Shown: positions 42,147 to 51,973 of the stretch, in pieces
Position numbering within the stretch: position 1 is the first letter of the stretch
How the letters are laid out: each line of letters starts with the position of its first letter
Assembly (NCBI GenBank): GCA_020718105.1
Contig: DYDA01000001.1
Location: 92,370-156,369, forward strand
DNA from: Micavibrio sp.
GTDB lineage: Bacteria > Pseudomonadota > Alphaproteobacteria > UBA9219
Direction: 5' to 3'
DNA length: 64,000 bases
Notes under the pieces: model-generated
Databases searched by the model: none
What the model was told of the DNA's origin: nothing
Seen by the model: the letters and a program-made list of their open reading frames with translations, nothing else
Translations under genes and position numbers: made by a program

Positions 42147-42578
42147 TCAATACGCCTCACAAGGGTTATATTTTTCAACGTGGGCAACGTCATACTTGCG
42201 TGGCTCTTCTTGAACTGGCCCGTCAATCTCTGTGCTGCAGCTATAGTCAAAGAGTATCACCGAGCCGTCTGGTTGGTCTCTTACTACTAGCAGATAATAT
42301 GATCCCTTGGGGAAAACGCCTACCGAGTGCTTCATAAGCTCGTCATAATATGATTTTTCAAGCTTGCCCTTGATTGTGCGATCAAAGGCTTTTTGATCGA
42401 AGCTGTCCGGAAAATAGTCCACGTACTCTCCGTAGGCGAAGTCCGTCGATCTCCACACAGCTGTTTTCAAAAGGCCGTAATTTGTCTCATCGCGTGAAAC
42501 AATGCTTGTGCAGCTTGGCAGAATGAACAGCAAAAAGAAAATGGACAGAATACTGCGGGCGAACCGTACATTACGCAT
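42147..42578 (-). CDS. Hypothetical lipoprotein
   Basis: Lipobox MRNVRFARSILSIFFLLFILPSCTS; overlaps upstream gene by 8 bp. Confidence 0.65.
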   Translation of the reverse strand: MRNVRFARSILSIFFLLFILPSCTSIVSRDETNYGLLKTAVWRSTDFAYGEYVDYFPDSFDQKAFDRTIKGKLEKSYYDELMKHSVGVFPKGSYYLLVVRDQPDGSVILFDYSCSTEIDGPVQEEPRKYDVAHVEKYNPCEAY

Positions 42579-43497
42579 AGTATGTTGCTCCTTCAGCTGG
42601 CCTGTCCAAGTCTACTCCACTGTCGAGGTCCCAGTTTCTAATGGTGTCGGCAGCCTGAAGATTTTCGTTCAATCCTTGGTACAGTTTTGTCCATGCTTGT
42701 TGGACGTTCTGAACAGCTCTTGTGAAACCATGCTCATAAAACGAGCCTGCGCCACCTTTTGGTAAACACACCTGTGCAAAATATTTTTCGTAATCTTCTG
42801 GGTATTTCTGGATGATCTCGTCTTCTGTTTCATAAATTATGCTGTCTACTGCTTTTATATGTCTGGACAAGCGGACCAAAGCTGAGTCTCCATCGGCAAT
42901 GTCAAGAGCCGTAGTGTAAAAAGTAAGCCATTTAGATGGATTGGGCTTCTTCTTAGTATTTGGGTAGCTGTGCTCTATCTGGCGTTTCCAAAAGTCAACC
43001 AGCGCATCTTTGAACGGGGAATCTTTGCATCCAAACAGTATGTCAATAAAGTGCGAGTCTCGAATATTGTTGGTAACGGTTCTTTTATATATGATTGAGT
43101 CCTGCGTCATTTCGCAAAGACGGTGAGGCTCTTTATTGCTGTCATATTCGCCGACTATCGCTGTGACGATAGGATGGATTGTTGCGTCTGTGACAAGATG
43201 CGAGGCATATCCCATCAACCAAGCTAGTATAGCTTCATGCGTATCAGTCCGGTTGGGCCATAATTGTTTTAGCTCCCGCAGTCCATGTATGACTGTGCCA
43301 TTTGTGTTTTCGTGATGCATAAGGTTCGCCCACGTTGATCCCCCAATACACAGGTAAGGAAGGTCTGGGCTTACTGAACCGAGATATACAAAGTTGGCGT
43401 GTTTGCGCAGAATGCGGAATAGCTCCCTGTCGAGGGGAGATTTTTTCTGCTCCATCGCTTTTATGCAAACCATGATATGTGTAAATGCACCTGCCAT
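42571..43497 (-). CDS. Zinc-dependent phospholipase C-like protein
   Basis: MAGAFTHIMVCI...FVYLGSVSPDLPYL...WLMGYASHLVTDATIHPIV resembles Zn_dep_PLPC family His/Asp pattern. Confidence 0.6.
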   Translation of the reverse strand: MAGAFTHIMVCIKAMEQKKSPLDRELFRILRKHANFVYLGSVSPDLPYLCIGGSTWANLMHHENTNGTVIHGLRELKQLWPNRTDTHEAILAWLMGYASHLVTDATIHPIVTAIVGEYDSNKEPHRLCEMTQDSIIYKRTVTNNIRDSHFIDILFGCKDSPFKDALVDFWKRQIEHSYPNTKKKPNPSKWLTFYTTALDIADGDSALVRLSRHIKAVDSIIYETEDEIIQKYPEDYEKYFAQVCLPKGGAGSFYEHGFTRAVQNVQQAWTKLYQGLNENLQAADTIRNWDLDSGVDLDRPAEGATYYA

Positions 43498-43569
43498 GGG
43501 TGTGGATTATACCCTAGAATCTCCGTAACTGCAAATCGGCTTGCTGTATTACTATTGTATCGGTACATA

Positions 43570-43788
43570 CTACCCCAACACTTCCGCAATCTTCTTTGAG
43601 ATCGTATCCGCAGCCAGCTTCACCGGATCGGCAGCCAAGTGTGCATAACGCGCTGTCGTCTTCGCGTCCTTATGCCCTAGCAACGCGCCTATCATTAACG
43701 GGCTATGCCCACTTCCTGCCCCTACCGATGCAAATGAATGGCGAAAAGTCGCACGAACGCACGCCTCCTGTTCCGCTATTTCCTGCAT
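43570..43788 (-). pseudogene. Tyrosine recombinase C-terminal remnant
   Basis: RATFRHSFASVGAGSGHSPLMIGALLGHKDAKTTARYAHLAADPVKLAADTISKKIAEVLG; no N-terminal part upstream. Confidence 0.75.
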
Positions 43789-43842
43789 TCATGCTAAATG
43801 CAGTGCGGTACTGAAAGATTGGTTTGTCTTTTGATTTTTTGA

Positions 43843-44124
43843 TTAGAGGCTATACATCGTTCTTGAAGGACCGCCTCGTTTTGGAACACCTCGGCTGCAA
43901 GCCTTTCCAGACGATCTTCCCGATGCGACTCTTAGGTCTCTGGCTTCCGTACAGAAATCTCCCCTGCTTATCGGATAGCCGACAGCAAGAATTCTACTGG
44001 GGGGAACCTCTTTCAGAGTGCCCTCTTTGGTCAAAGCAAAAGCCTTGTAGAACTCTTCTGTTTCTACAACCTTATAAAGTCGCTCATCGACCTCAAGATA
44101 TTGCACTTCTTTATGCGTTGTCAT
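43843..44124 (-). CDS. Hypothetical protein
   Basis: ORF overlapping the upstream ORF by 4 bp. Confidence 0.4.
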   Translation of the reverse strand: MTTHKEVQYLEVDERLYKVVETEEFYKAFALTKEGTLKEVPPSRILAVGYPISRGDFCTEARDLRVASGRSSGKACSRGVPKRGGPSRTMYSL

Positions 44125-44345
44125 TTCGGGCGTATCCCATATTTTACGCGCTTATGTGGCCCTTCAATTGGTTTCTCGGCCACCCTGTTACGCGCTTCAT
44201 TATACCGCGATCTCGCTTTTTCGTAAACTTGTTTCCATTCTGGCGAGCTCTTTGCAAAAAACACTTCATGGGCAGCACGGTTGAAGTCCATAAGCGTCTC
44301 GAAACAAAGTGATTTAGCTTTTTCCTCGTTTTTCCATCCGCACAA
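44121..44345 (-). CDS. Hypothetical protein
   Basis: ORF overlapping the integrase 3' end; ATGA overlap with the next gene. Confidence 0.45.
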   Translation of the reverse strand: MCGWKNEEKAKSLCFETLMDFNRAAHEVFFAKSSPEWKQVYEKARSRYNEARNRVAEKPIEGPHKRVKYGIRPK

Positions 44346-45612
44346 TTGTCTTTTCCTCGGTCACGCCCAGCGTCGGAAGATTCTGGCGGATGGTGTCGGC
44401 GACATAGGACGGGGACAAATGGGCATAATGCTTTTCTGTCATGCGCGTGTCCTTGTGCCCAAGCTGTTGCGCTATCACGGGCATGGGGACGCCTCGCATT
44501 GCCAGAAAGCTCCCGTGCGTGTGGCGCAGAATGTGAAACGATATAGCGGGGGCAATCTCGGCGTGTTTGCAAGCCTCAGCCAGTGGGCGGCTTTGATGGG
44601 ATTTTCCCCATGCATTCCCCTCGCCTCGCGTGAATATCAGGTCAGAGCCTTTCTTGCCCAGTGTGACGGATTCAAAGAACCGCTTGCCCTCATCGTTTAG
44701 AACCGCGTGGCGGGGCTTACCGCTCTTGCTGATACGCACAGCCACTGTGCCAGCGTCGGGGTTGTAATCACGCGCCGTGAGACTCCCTAGCTCCCCATAA
44801 CGACATCCCGTGAACAAAGCCCCCTGCACAATCTGGCGCAGATCATGGGGGCAGGCATTTATCAGGCGCAGGCTCTCGGCCTCGGTGAGATAACGGATAA
44901 CGGGCGCGTCTACGTTCTTGAAAGGCGTCACGCGCCGCCATCCGGCATCGGTTGGAATCCTGCCTTGCTTCCACCCAAAGTTAAGGGCAGCCTTCAATAC
45001 CGTAAGTGTACGATTGGCCGTTGCACGACGTCCGCGAATTGCATCGGCATCTTTGCTTTGTTTGCGCGTGTTTTGCTTTTCGGCAGCCTTTCCCGTGCGC
45101 AACCGCGCAGGGGCTGTGGCAAGAGCATGGTGCCATTCGGTAATGCGCTTTGGTGAAAGCTTTATAACATCCAAATAACCCAGCGCGGGGGCGATGTGGG
45201 CATTGATACGCGCCTCTGTTTCCTGAATCCCCTTCCCCACGTTTTTGTAGTGCTTCATGTAATCTTCAATAACATCAGAAACGGTATAAACGCCCTTGTG
45301 CGCTTCCTCTTGTCCGGACTCGATGCGCTCGGCTTTGCTGCACCATGCACGGGCAGCCTCTTGGGCTTGATTGAAAGAGAGTGTCTTGTTGTCATCGGCG
45401 TCCTGAAAATCATCGGCAAGGCCAATTCTTGCTTCTTCATAGCGTCCCGCCTCTGTAAGTCGTCGCGCAATCCATGTGCCGCCCTTGGTCCCCTTACGGT
45501 AGCCTAAATGCAGCCCTTTGTTCAGAGCGCGCCAATAAGGCTTGGTGCATATTTTGAGGGCACGCCTAGCGTTGCGAGTATCTAAGTTTGTGTCCCTAAC
45601 GCGCCGAGCCAT
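44314..45612 (-). CDS. Tyrosine-type site-specific integrase
   Basis: ALFTGCRYGELGSLTARDYN, SFHILRHTHGSFLAMRGVPMPVIAQQLGHKDTRMTEKHYAHL (R-HxxR-H-Y); next to attR. Confidence 0.93.
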   Translation of the reverse strand: MARRVRDTNLDTRNARRALKICTKPYWRALNKGLHLGYRKGTKGGTWIARRLTEAGRYEEARIGLADDFQDADDNKTLSFNQAQEAARAWCSKAERIESGQEEAHKGVYTVSDVIEDYMKHYKNVGKGIQETEARINAHIAPALGYLDVIKLSPKRITEWHHALATAPARLRTGKAAEKQNTRKQSKDADAIRGRRATANRTLTVLKAALNFGWKQGRIPTDAGWRRVTPFKNVDAPVIRYLTEAESLRLINACPHDLRQIVQGALFTGCRYGELGSLTARDYNPDAGTVAVRISKSGKPRHAVLNDEGKRFFESVTLGKKGSDLIFTRGEGNAWGKSHQSRPLAEACKHAEIAPAISFHILRHTHGSFLAMRGVPMPVIAQQLGHKDTRMTEKHYAHLSPSYVADTIRQNLPTLGVTEEKTIVRMEKRGKS

Positions 45613-45768
45613 GTTTTTCCTCGTTTTTTGAGAAAAAGATTTTTGCCTAATTTTTGCCTAATATACGGTGTTGGACTTTAGGAGGCAAGAGGGTTCATAA
45701 AATGACGTGTTTTATTGGTTTTCAGAGAGTTACATGGTTTCTGGTAGTCTCAGAAAGTGCCAATATTT

Positions 45769-45821
45769 GCCCTTTCACGGCGGTAACACGGGTTCGAATC
45801 CCGTAGGAGACGCCATATAAA
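45769..45821. repeat. attR: 53-bp direct repeat of the tRNA-Glu 3' end
   Basis: Identical to 26518-26570; no tRNA 5' half upstream. Confidence 0.9.
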
Positions 45822-45998
45822 ATAAACACTTAAGGCCACCCTCGCGGTGGCCTTTGTCGTTTTTGGGTAAGTTTTGGGTAATAAGCGGTGGGAAACAAGG
45901 CGGTTTGTCGGGGAATAAAGACCGCGTGACAACCCTCCTAAAAGCCCATAAGTTCATGATGCACTTTTGCCCCACCCCTTACAGAAAGCCCCCCCATC

Positions 45999-46541
45999 AT
46001 GTCCTCTAAAGCTCTTTGCCTTCTTTTGGGGGCGTTCACCCTTAGCGGTTGCGCCTCTATCATCGAAGGCCGCTCACAAGAATTATTGGTAAACACAAAT
46101 CCATCTGGGGCAACGTGTGTTCTTGAACGGAGTGGAGCGCCAATAGGAACCGTTTCACCGACGCCAAGCTCAATCCTCATTCAGAAAACAAAATATGACA
46201 TTATCATCAAGTGCAATTTGGATGGTTATCAAGAGGCAACCTATTTCAATAAGTCTGGGGCGGCAGGAGCAACCTTTGGAAACATCGTTTTAGGTGGGGG
46301 CATCGGTTGGGCAATCGACTCCGCGTCGGGGTCTGACAATAAATATGATAGCCCCGTGAATTTAACGCTTGTTCCCGTTCAGCCCGTTACAGCAAACATT
46401 GCACCAACAAAAAAGGAATCTAAACCTGTTGCTGCCCCCACAACGTCAAAGCCAGATCAACCCGCAACGACGACGCCAACCCCTGAAACCAAAGCAAAAC
46501 CGAAAGAAGAATCGGGTTATCCGATGGGAAACGGTGGATAG
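45999..46541 (+). CDS. Hypothetical lipoprotein with Pro/Thr-rich tail
   Basis: Lipobox LLLGAFTLSGCAS; VNTNPSGATCVLERSGAPIGTVSPTPSSI PEGA-like. Confidence 0.7.
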   Translation: MSSKALCLLLGAFTLSGCASIIEGRSQELLVNTNPSGATCVLERSGAPIGTVSPTPSSILIQKTKYDIIIKCNLDGYQEATYFNKSGAAGATFGNIVLGGGIGWAIDSASGSDNKYDSPVNLTLVPVQPVTANIAPTKKESKPVAAPTTSKPDQPATTTPTPETKAKPKEESGYPMGNGG

Positions 46542-47128
46542 TGGTTCCCCAGCAAGGGGGCAATCCTTTGCATGAAGGCGCAATCCAAGCGTTCCTCGTA
46601 CCTGTCTCTTTTCTCCATGATACGGTTATAGGTTGTCCAATGCATGCCCTTGGGCTTGAAGTTTTCAATCCATAGCTTGCTTTCAAGTCTCTCAATGCCC
46701 CGATGCATGCGGGTCATAAAGTCATCGCTTTGGCTTTGGTATGTAAGGCGCAGGGCTTTCCGGCAATACCATCGCCCCCGATAGGAATAGAGCTTGGCCA
46801 CGCGGCGACCGGAATGGGGGCAGATAAACCAAACGCGCTCCCCGCCAAACGGGCACGTGGTATAGGTCAACGTGATAGGAAATGAAACGCTTTGCCGCTC
46901 GCCACCATCGACCGAGCAGCTATATTTGAGGGTCAGCGAATAAGAGCTTTCTACATGAACGCCTATTGAACCGACTTCCTCTTCGCCCAACGTCCATCGC
47001 CATCCGAAATAATTACCTTGCCTTAGTTTACCTTCTCGTGCCCAGCGTCGCACGTCTATGCTGCGAAAGGATTCAGCCTTGTTATGCGAAGCTGGCCGCC
47101 CCGCCCCGTATCTATCTCCGCCTCTCAT
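46517..47128 (-). CDS. Hypothetical protein with Cys-containing motifs
   Basis: RSIDVRRWAREGKLRQGNYFGWRW...CPFGGERVWFICPHSGRRVAKLYSYRGRWYCRKALRLTYQSQ. Confidence 0.65.
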   Translation of the reverse strand: MRGGDRYGAGRPASHNKAESFRSIDVRRWAREGKLRQGNYFGWRWTLGEEEVGSIGVHVESSYSLTLKYSCSVDGGERQSVSFPITLTYTTCPFGGERVWFICPHSGRRVAKLYSYRGRWYCRKALRLTYQSQSDDFMTRMHRGIERLESKLWIENFKPKGMHWTTYNRIMEKRDRYEERLDCAFMQRIAPLLGNHYPPFPIG

Positions 47129-47197
47129 GCTCCTCCGTAGAATACGAAATCAATAGGCAACTGGCAAAACACGGATTGAAAAATATAGAAAATGTTT

Positions 47198-47527
47198 TTA
47201 ATCATCCCGTGCGGTGTTAATGGCATCTTCCACCGCCTCATTAACTTTGTTTGTGGATTCTTGGACTTCATCTGTAACATCTTTGACATCAGAAACAACT
47301 CGCCTCCAGTCCATGTTATCAAATTCACTGACCACAAAAATAAGTCCATCCACTTTTTCTTTTAAGTCAGTCACCTCAGATTCAGCATCATTTAGCTTAG
47401 ATTGAATATCTTCGAGCTTGGACTGTAACTGATAAACCCGATTCTGAAGTTCTTCATTTTTTTCGTCATCACAACCTGCTACGGCAAAAGACAGGAGTAA
47501 TACAAAGGCAAAAACGAAACGCTTCAT
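47198..47527 (-). CDS. Hypothetical coiled-coil lipoprotein
   Basis: Lipobox FVLLLSFAVAGCDD followed by heptad-rich region. Confidence 0.6.
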   Translation of the reverse strand: MKRFVFAFVLLLSFAVAGCDDEKNEELQNRVYQLQSKLEDIQSKLNDAESEVTDLKEKVDGLIFVVSEFDNMDWRRVVSDVKDVTDEVQESTNKVNEAVEDAINTARDD

Positions 47528-47650
47528 CGCACCACCTCTTTTATAAAGCCATAAAGAAACTCATACACCAAAGTGATTCTAAGTTGTTCTCCCAAGAACC
47601 GCCACCTCAAAATAAACCAAAGTTGTTTTCTTTCCTTCGATGATAAGCAA

Positions 47651-47676
47651 GCACGGCTTCGCCGTGCCGTCTTTTT
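47651..47676 (+). terminator. Putative hairpin terminator
   Basis: GCACGGCttcGCCGTGCcgtcTTTTT. Confidence 0.5.
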
Positions 47677-48518
47677 ATCAAGGAAGGTTTTTCACTTCGC
47701 TTGCTTGCGCCGTGGATACGCCGCTGCGCTCAGCGAAAAACAATCTGTCTCTTGGCCTCTTCCTCCCATCACTCCCCCTTCTATCCCCCAGCCCATGGTA
47801 ATATTAGCATATCCAAAACGGAACATATTGTCGGGCCAAAACACCTTTGACGAGTGCCAATGCGGAACATAAAAACGTAAGCCCCGCGCCGCACGAACGG
47901 TTATCCAGATATTTGGTGTATGCGAAGGGCTTGTTGTGCGTATTAATCGATTTTCTGCCCAAAATCAGCCAAATCGCACGCTTTTATGACCGAAACTGTC
48001 ATCTACAAACCGGCCACGGGTCCTCCCTGCGGGTTTTCGTATGCTGGCGGCAAGAGCGCGGGAGATGGCCACACACAGGGCACAAAGGCGGGAAGCCAGC
48101 CCCGTGGTCATGAATCCGGCGCCTGTGCGGGGTTCCAGCAAAAACGGGGCAAGAACAAGGCGTTATGCGGCGGGAGGGATAATATGGAGGGTGGATTCCT
48201 TTTGGGGGAAAGAATCCACACGCTCAAGCCCGCGTGCGCAGGCATGAATCAAAATATCCGCCGCCCCAGCCGTTGTAACCGCACCTGTAACCTGTAACCA
48301 GATTTTCATGTCTGACGCTAGCGAAATCCCGCGCCTTGCCCGCCCGTATATGATTTTCGACAGGAAGGACCCTATAATTTGAGGGTGGGCGTTCATAATG
48401 TTCAATAATGATGGTGACGTCATATCCGTACAGCGCATTCCGCCGATTGCTAGGCACTGTTCAAATTGTTCAAAACGTCCAAAAGGAACCGCCTATCTTC
48501 AGTACAAGGGACACGCCA

Positions 48519-50352
48519 TCAGTTTTGAACGTTTTGCACATTCTGAACATTGGGGGCGAGTTTCGGATTCACTTTCCAATCACCGCGCGGGCGACCTTTG
48601 GTTTCTTTGCTGGCAGGCATTATCCACCCCATGCGCTCCAGCGCGGTGAAGGCCTCCTTGCGCCGTGGCGTGTCGCGCAGATGGGCGAAACCCTGCGTCT
48701 GATAAAGCTGCCTCTCGTTCAGATGTGTGATGGCGGATTTTAGTATGTGTCGCGCTATCAAGGCGGCGTCGGTTTCCTGACGGCTGATGCCAAGGCCGCT
48801 GATCGAGCGCTCGAACATCTTTTCAGCATAGGCCAGATACGCACCGGCATAGGCGATGGATGTGGGCGTGATGGCCTCTGGCTCCGGCGCATCTGGCGTC
48901 GCCGCCCAGACCAGATATTCGATAATCAGAGCAAGCCGCAACGCACGCGCGGGGGTCTTGCCGTGCCAGCCGGAAATTAGCCCATGGGTCGAGCGGGCAT
49001 TTTCCATCGCTTGCTGCCGAAGGTCATCAAAAGACTGTGTGCTGGCCAACGGCACCAGACGAGCCTTCACGCCCTGTTCGGTTTTTTCCATTTGAAGCTG
49101 GCGCAGTTTGCAGGCCGCCGATACCAGCATTTCCTTTCTGGCTTCGCTTCCCTCTTGATTGATGGCACTGAGGGGGCGAAAGGCGCACGGTGTCGGCCAC
49201 ACATAAAAAAACCGCGCCGTGAATCCGTCATCGGATCCAGCGAGCGCCTCGCGCAGCCTGTCCGGTTGGATACCGCCCAGAATGGCCATAGAGGCATAGG
49301 CCACCTCAACCGGCTGTCCGGTTTTCTTGACGCGATCCACGGTGTGCGATCCGCCGTTCCAGCACTCGAGATAAAAAGCGCGGTCCGATCCTTCGCCGCC
49401 ATAACGATCAAAGCTGCCGATCCATCCCGCCAACTCATCGCGTAACATCAACAAGCCTTTTGGATTGTGCGCTAAAATATTGGTGGCTTCTTCAATGGTG
49501 CTGTCGTTGATGATGATGCGCGGCATGCCCGGCGGATCGGACGGTATAGAATCTTCCGGCTGTTCTGGAGGTGTTGTGCCGCTTTTGATCGCTGTCCTGA
49601 CTTCAATTTTCCATTGATCGCGGCGAACGGTGGAGATATCTGTTTCTTTTGCATGCTCCGCCATACGTTCTTGCCATGCTGGGCGCTCGTCCGTTTCCAA
49701 CGTTTTGCAGACGTCGACAAACGGTCGTTGTGCTGGGGTCTTGCCCGTGCTGGGCATGCCAATTAGCGCAAACCAAAGGTGCGGCGCTTCAATCCAGTCA
49801 GGGGTAGCTGCAATGCGGCGGGCGTTACCGATCCATGCCGAGGCAGAGGCCAAAAGAGCGGCAGCAACATAATCGACAGGGCACCCGACCGCCTCGGCCT
49901 GTTCAAAAGCCCATGCCGACCATGGCGAGGGCAATAGCGCCGGATCGAAAAGTGGTGGCATGGCCTGATCGGCATCCACCAGCGACATGTCGGGTTCCGG
50001 CCAAGGGTCGGGAGATTTAACAGCGGGTGTTGCGATCTCCACATTAAGCTGCTTGATAACTTCCTCCAGACCTTCCGTGACATGCAGATCATTAAAATCT
50101 GTAGCCAAGGAATCTTTTGCGAGAAAGCGAGGCAGAATGACAGCGCACCCAAATTGCGCCGCAGTCTTTTCTGCCTTGCATTTTCCGACATTTTCTTTGC
50201 CATGCGCGTCATTATCAGCGGCGATGATAAAGGTTTTGGTCGGATAGGTTGTGCGGAGGTTGGCGACTACCGGTTCTATATTTCCTGCGTCGAAACATAC
50301 GATCACGGTCTTGCCTGTAGCCAGATGCACGCTGGCACCGGTGGCATATCCG
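48519..50352 (-). pseudogene. Toprim/DUF3987-type primase-helicase, 5' truncated
   Basis: GYATGASVHLATGKTVIVCFDAGNIEPVV...IIAADNDAHG Toprim and LWFALIGMPSTGKTPAQRPF...RIIINDSTIEEATNIL; N-terminal half missing. Confidence 0.75.
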
Positions 50353-50363
50353 GCAAAGCGCCT

Positions 50364-50873
50364 AACATGAAAATCTTCCAGCGCGCCGACGATTATTGCA
50401 AGATTGGCCCTCCCAAATCGCACACCTCGTTCCGTACGCTCGCGCTATCGCCAGAGGATGTGCTTGCACTGAAGAAATGGATTTTGGCTGGTGGCGTTAA
50501 AGATGATCCCGACGCGTTGGTGTTTGGAACAAAAATCGGCAAGGCCGATTCCTATCAGAACCTGTATTATCGCTGGTGGGCGCCGATGATGAGAAAGGCG
50601 GGGCTGGCCGCTCTCGTGCACGATCCCAAAACAGGCGCCGCCGTGATCGAAAAGAAGACCGGAAAGGAAAAGGCGATCCCAGCCTTCACGCCGCATCAGC
50701 TGCGACACGCTTTCGCCAGCCTCTCCATCGAACAGGGCATCGGCCCCAAGCAGCTGCAGGTCATGATGGGGCATTCATCGATCAAAATGACGATGGACAC
50801 CTACGGTCATCTTTGGAAAGACGATGCTGCCGATCAGGTCTTGGCCATCGCCATTGAGCGGCAGCTGGGGTGA
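50364..50873 (+). pseudogene. Tyrosine integrase C-terminal remnant
   Basis: FQRADDYCKIGPPKSHTSFRTLALSPEDVLALKKW...FTPHQLRHAFASLSIEQGIGPKQLQVMMGHSSIKMTMDTYGHLW. Confidence 0.75.
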
Positions 50874-51113
50874 AAAAGAGCATAAGATGTGTAGCATGGT
50901 TAAAACGCGGTCAAAAACTTCAATCTTTTCCATAGCCATTCCTTAACGTCATCCGTTTGTTAACACAAAAGTAACTATGTGGTTGAAAGTATTGATGAAA
51001 TTGTTTTGCCTGCCATTTTCTGGTAATATGCATCTCGAGTTCGGGCTTATCGGGTGAGCCATATAAGCCGTTAATATTTCTGAAACTATTTGAGAAAGCC
51101 ATTGGAGGGCGCT

Positions 51114-51950
51114 ATGTTGGGAGCAGTCGCGTTAAATCGCGTTATAGATTTTCTTCCCGCTATTGATTTAGGGAAAGTACGGAGTTTTTTCAGGGTGCCC
51201 CAGCGTACACGCCCTTTGACCAGACAGAGACGTGCTCGTCAGTTTTATTACGTGACGTGGGACGGAACTACGCCTGTGCGCCCGGACGATCTAATCGGTG
51301 GGATGGTTTACGTCACCAAGGACGGCAAGGCCGTATATTGGGATGAAGGCAAGGACAAATACGCTTTTGAGGCTCGTTATCTTTCTAAAACACCCGACGA
51401 GCTTTTTCTGAACAGGGAAAAAAGTATAGCTGTCAGCTATGATGATACTCGCGAGGCAGGTGAGACAATCTCCGCCGATGACCGGGTAGCCATGCTACGC
51501 GATTTTTACCCAACAGAAGAAATCACGGAAATCTTAGCGTCTGTTAAAAAACTTTCTGATCCCTTCCGGCCTATTCCCACAGAGTGGAGAAGCAAACCTC
51601 TTGCTTGGCTTGTCCAAGACGATGAACACGTGCCCGGATATGGAAAATGGACCGGAGTCGTTCATGCCTCTGAGGACGGATCAAGACTTATGTTCACCCC
51701 GTTCGGAACGAACGGAAACCCGTATCCCAAAGACACATATTACCTTAACCTCGATCCCATGGATTTCGTCGAAACGGCAAAGCGGGTTAATCCTTCACCT
51801 CAGAAAACACCCAATTTTGCTGGTTATCATTCTGAGGTCAGCAAAAGGCGCGATAGTTTCGCGACCCCCAATGATCGCGCATGGGTTGAACGCTGCCTGA
51901 AAGCTGAAGGCGGCACACCGGCCCCTGCAAAAGACATTACGCACGGCTAA
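51114..51950 (+). CDS. Hypothetical protein (orphan)
   Basis: ORF preceded by GGAGGGCGCT; no family recognised. Confidence 0.6.
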   Translation: MLGAVALNRVIDFLPAIDLGKVRSFFRVPQRTRPLTRQRRARQFYYVTWDGTTPVRPDDLIGGMVYVTKDGKAVYWDEGKDKYAFEARYLSKTPDELFLNREKSIAVSYDDTREAGETISADDRVAMLRDFYPTEEITEILASVKKLSDPFRPIPTEWRSKPLAWLVQDDEHVPGYGKWTGVVHASEDGSRLMFTPFGTNGNPYPKDTYYLNLDPMDFVETAKRVNPSPQKTPNFAGYHSEVSKRRDSFATPNDRAWVERCLKAEGGTPAPAKDITHG

Positions 51951-51973
51951 TCGTTTCATTCAGGAGAACGACT

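Larger units (their letters stand above)
26518..45821. mobile_element. Integrative (mobilizable) island inserted at tRNA-Glu
   Basis: 53-bp direct att repeats at both ends, excisionase-like gene at left, tyrosine integrase at right, relaxase inside. Confidence 0.85.

Noticed and set aside
45775-45975. ORF ending MASPTGFEPVLPP near attR
   Set aside because: Same tRNA-derived artefact produced by the duplicated att sequence
47847-48297. Plus-strand ORFs between the coiled-coil lipoprotein and the DUF3987 gene
   Set aside because: Low-complexity, no RBS or family; probably decayed intergenic DNA
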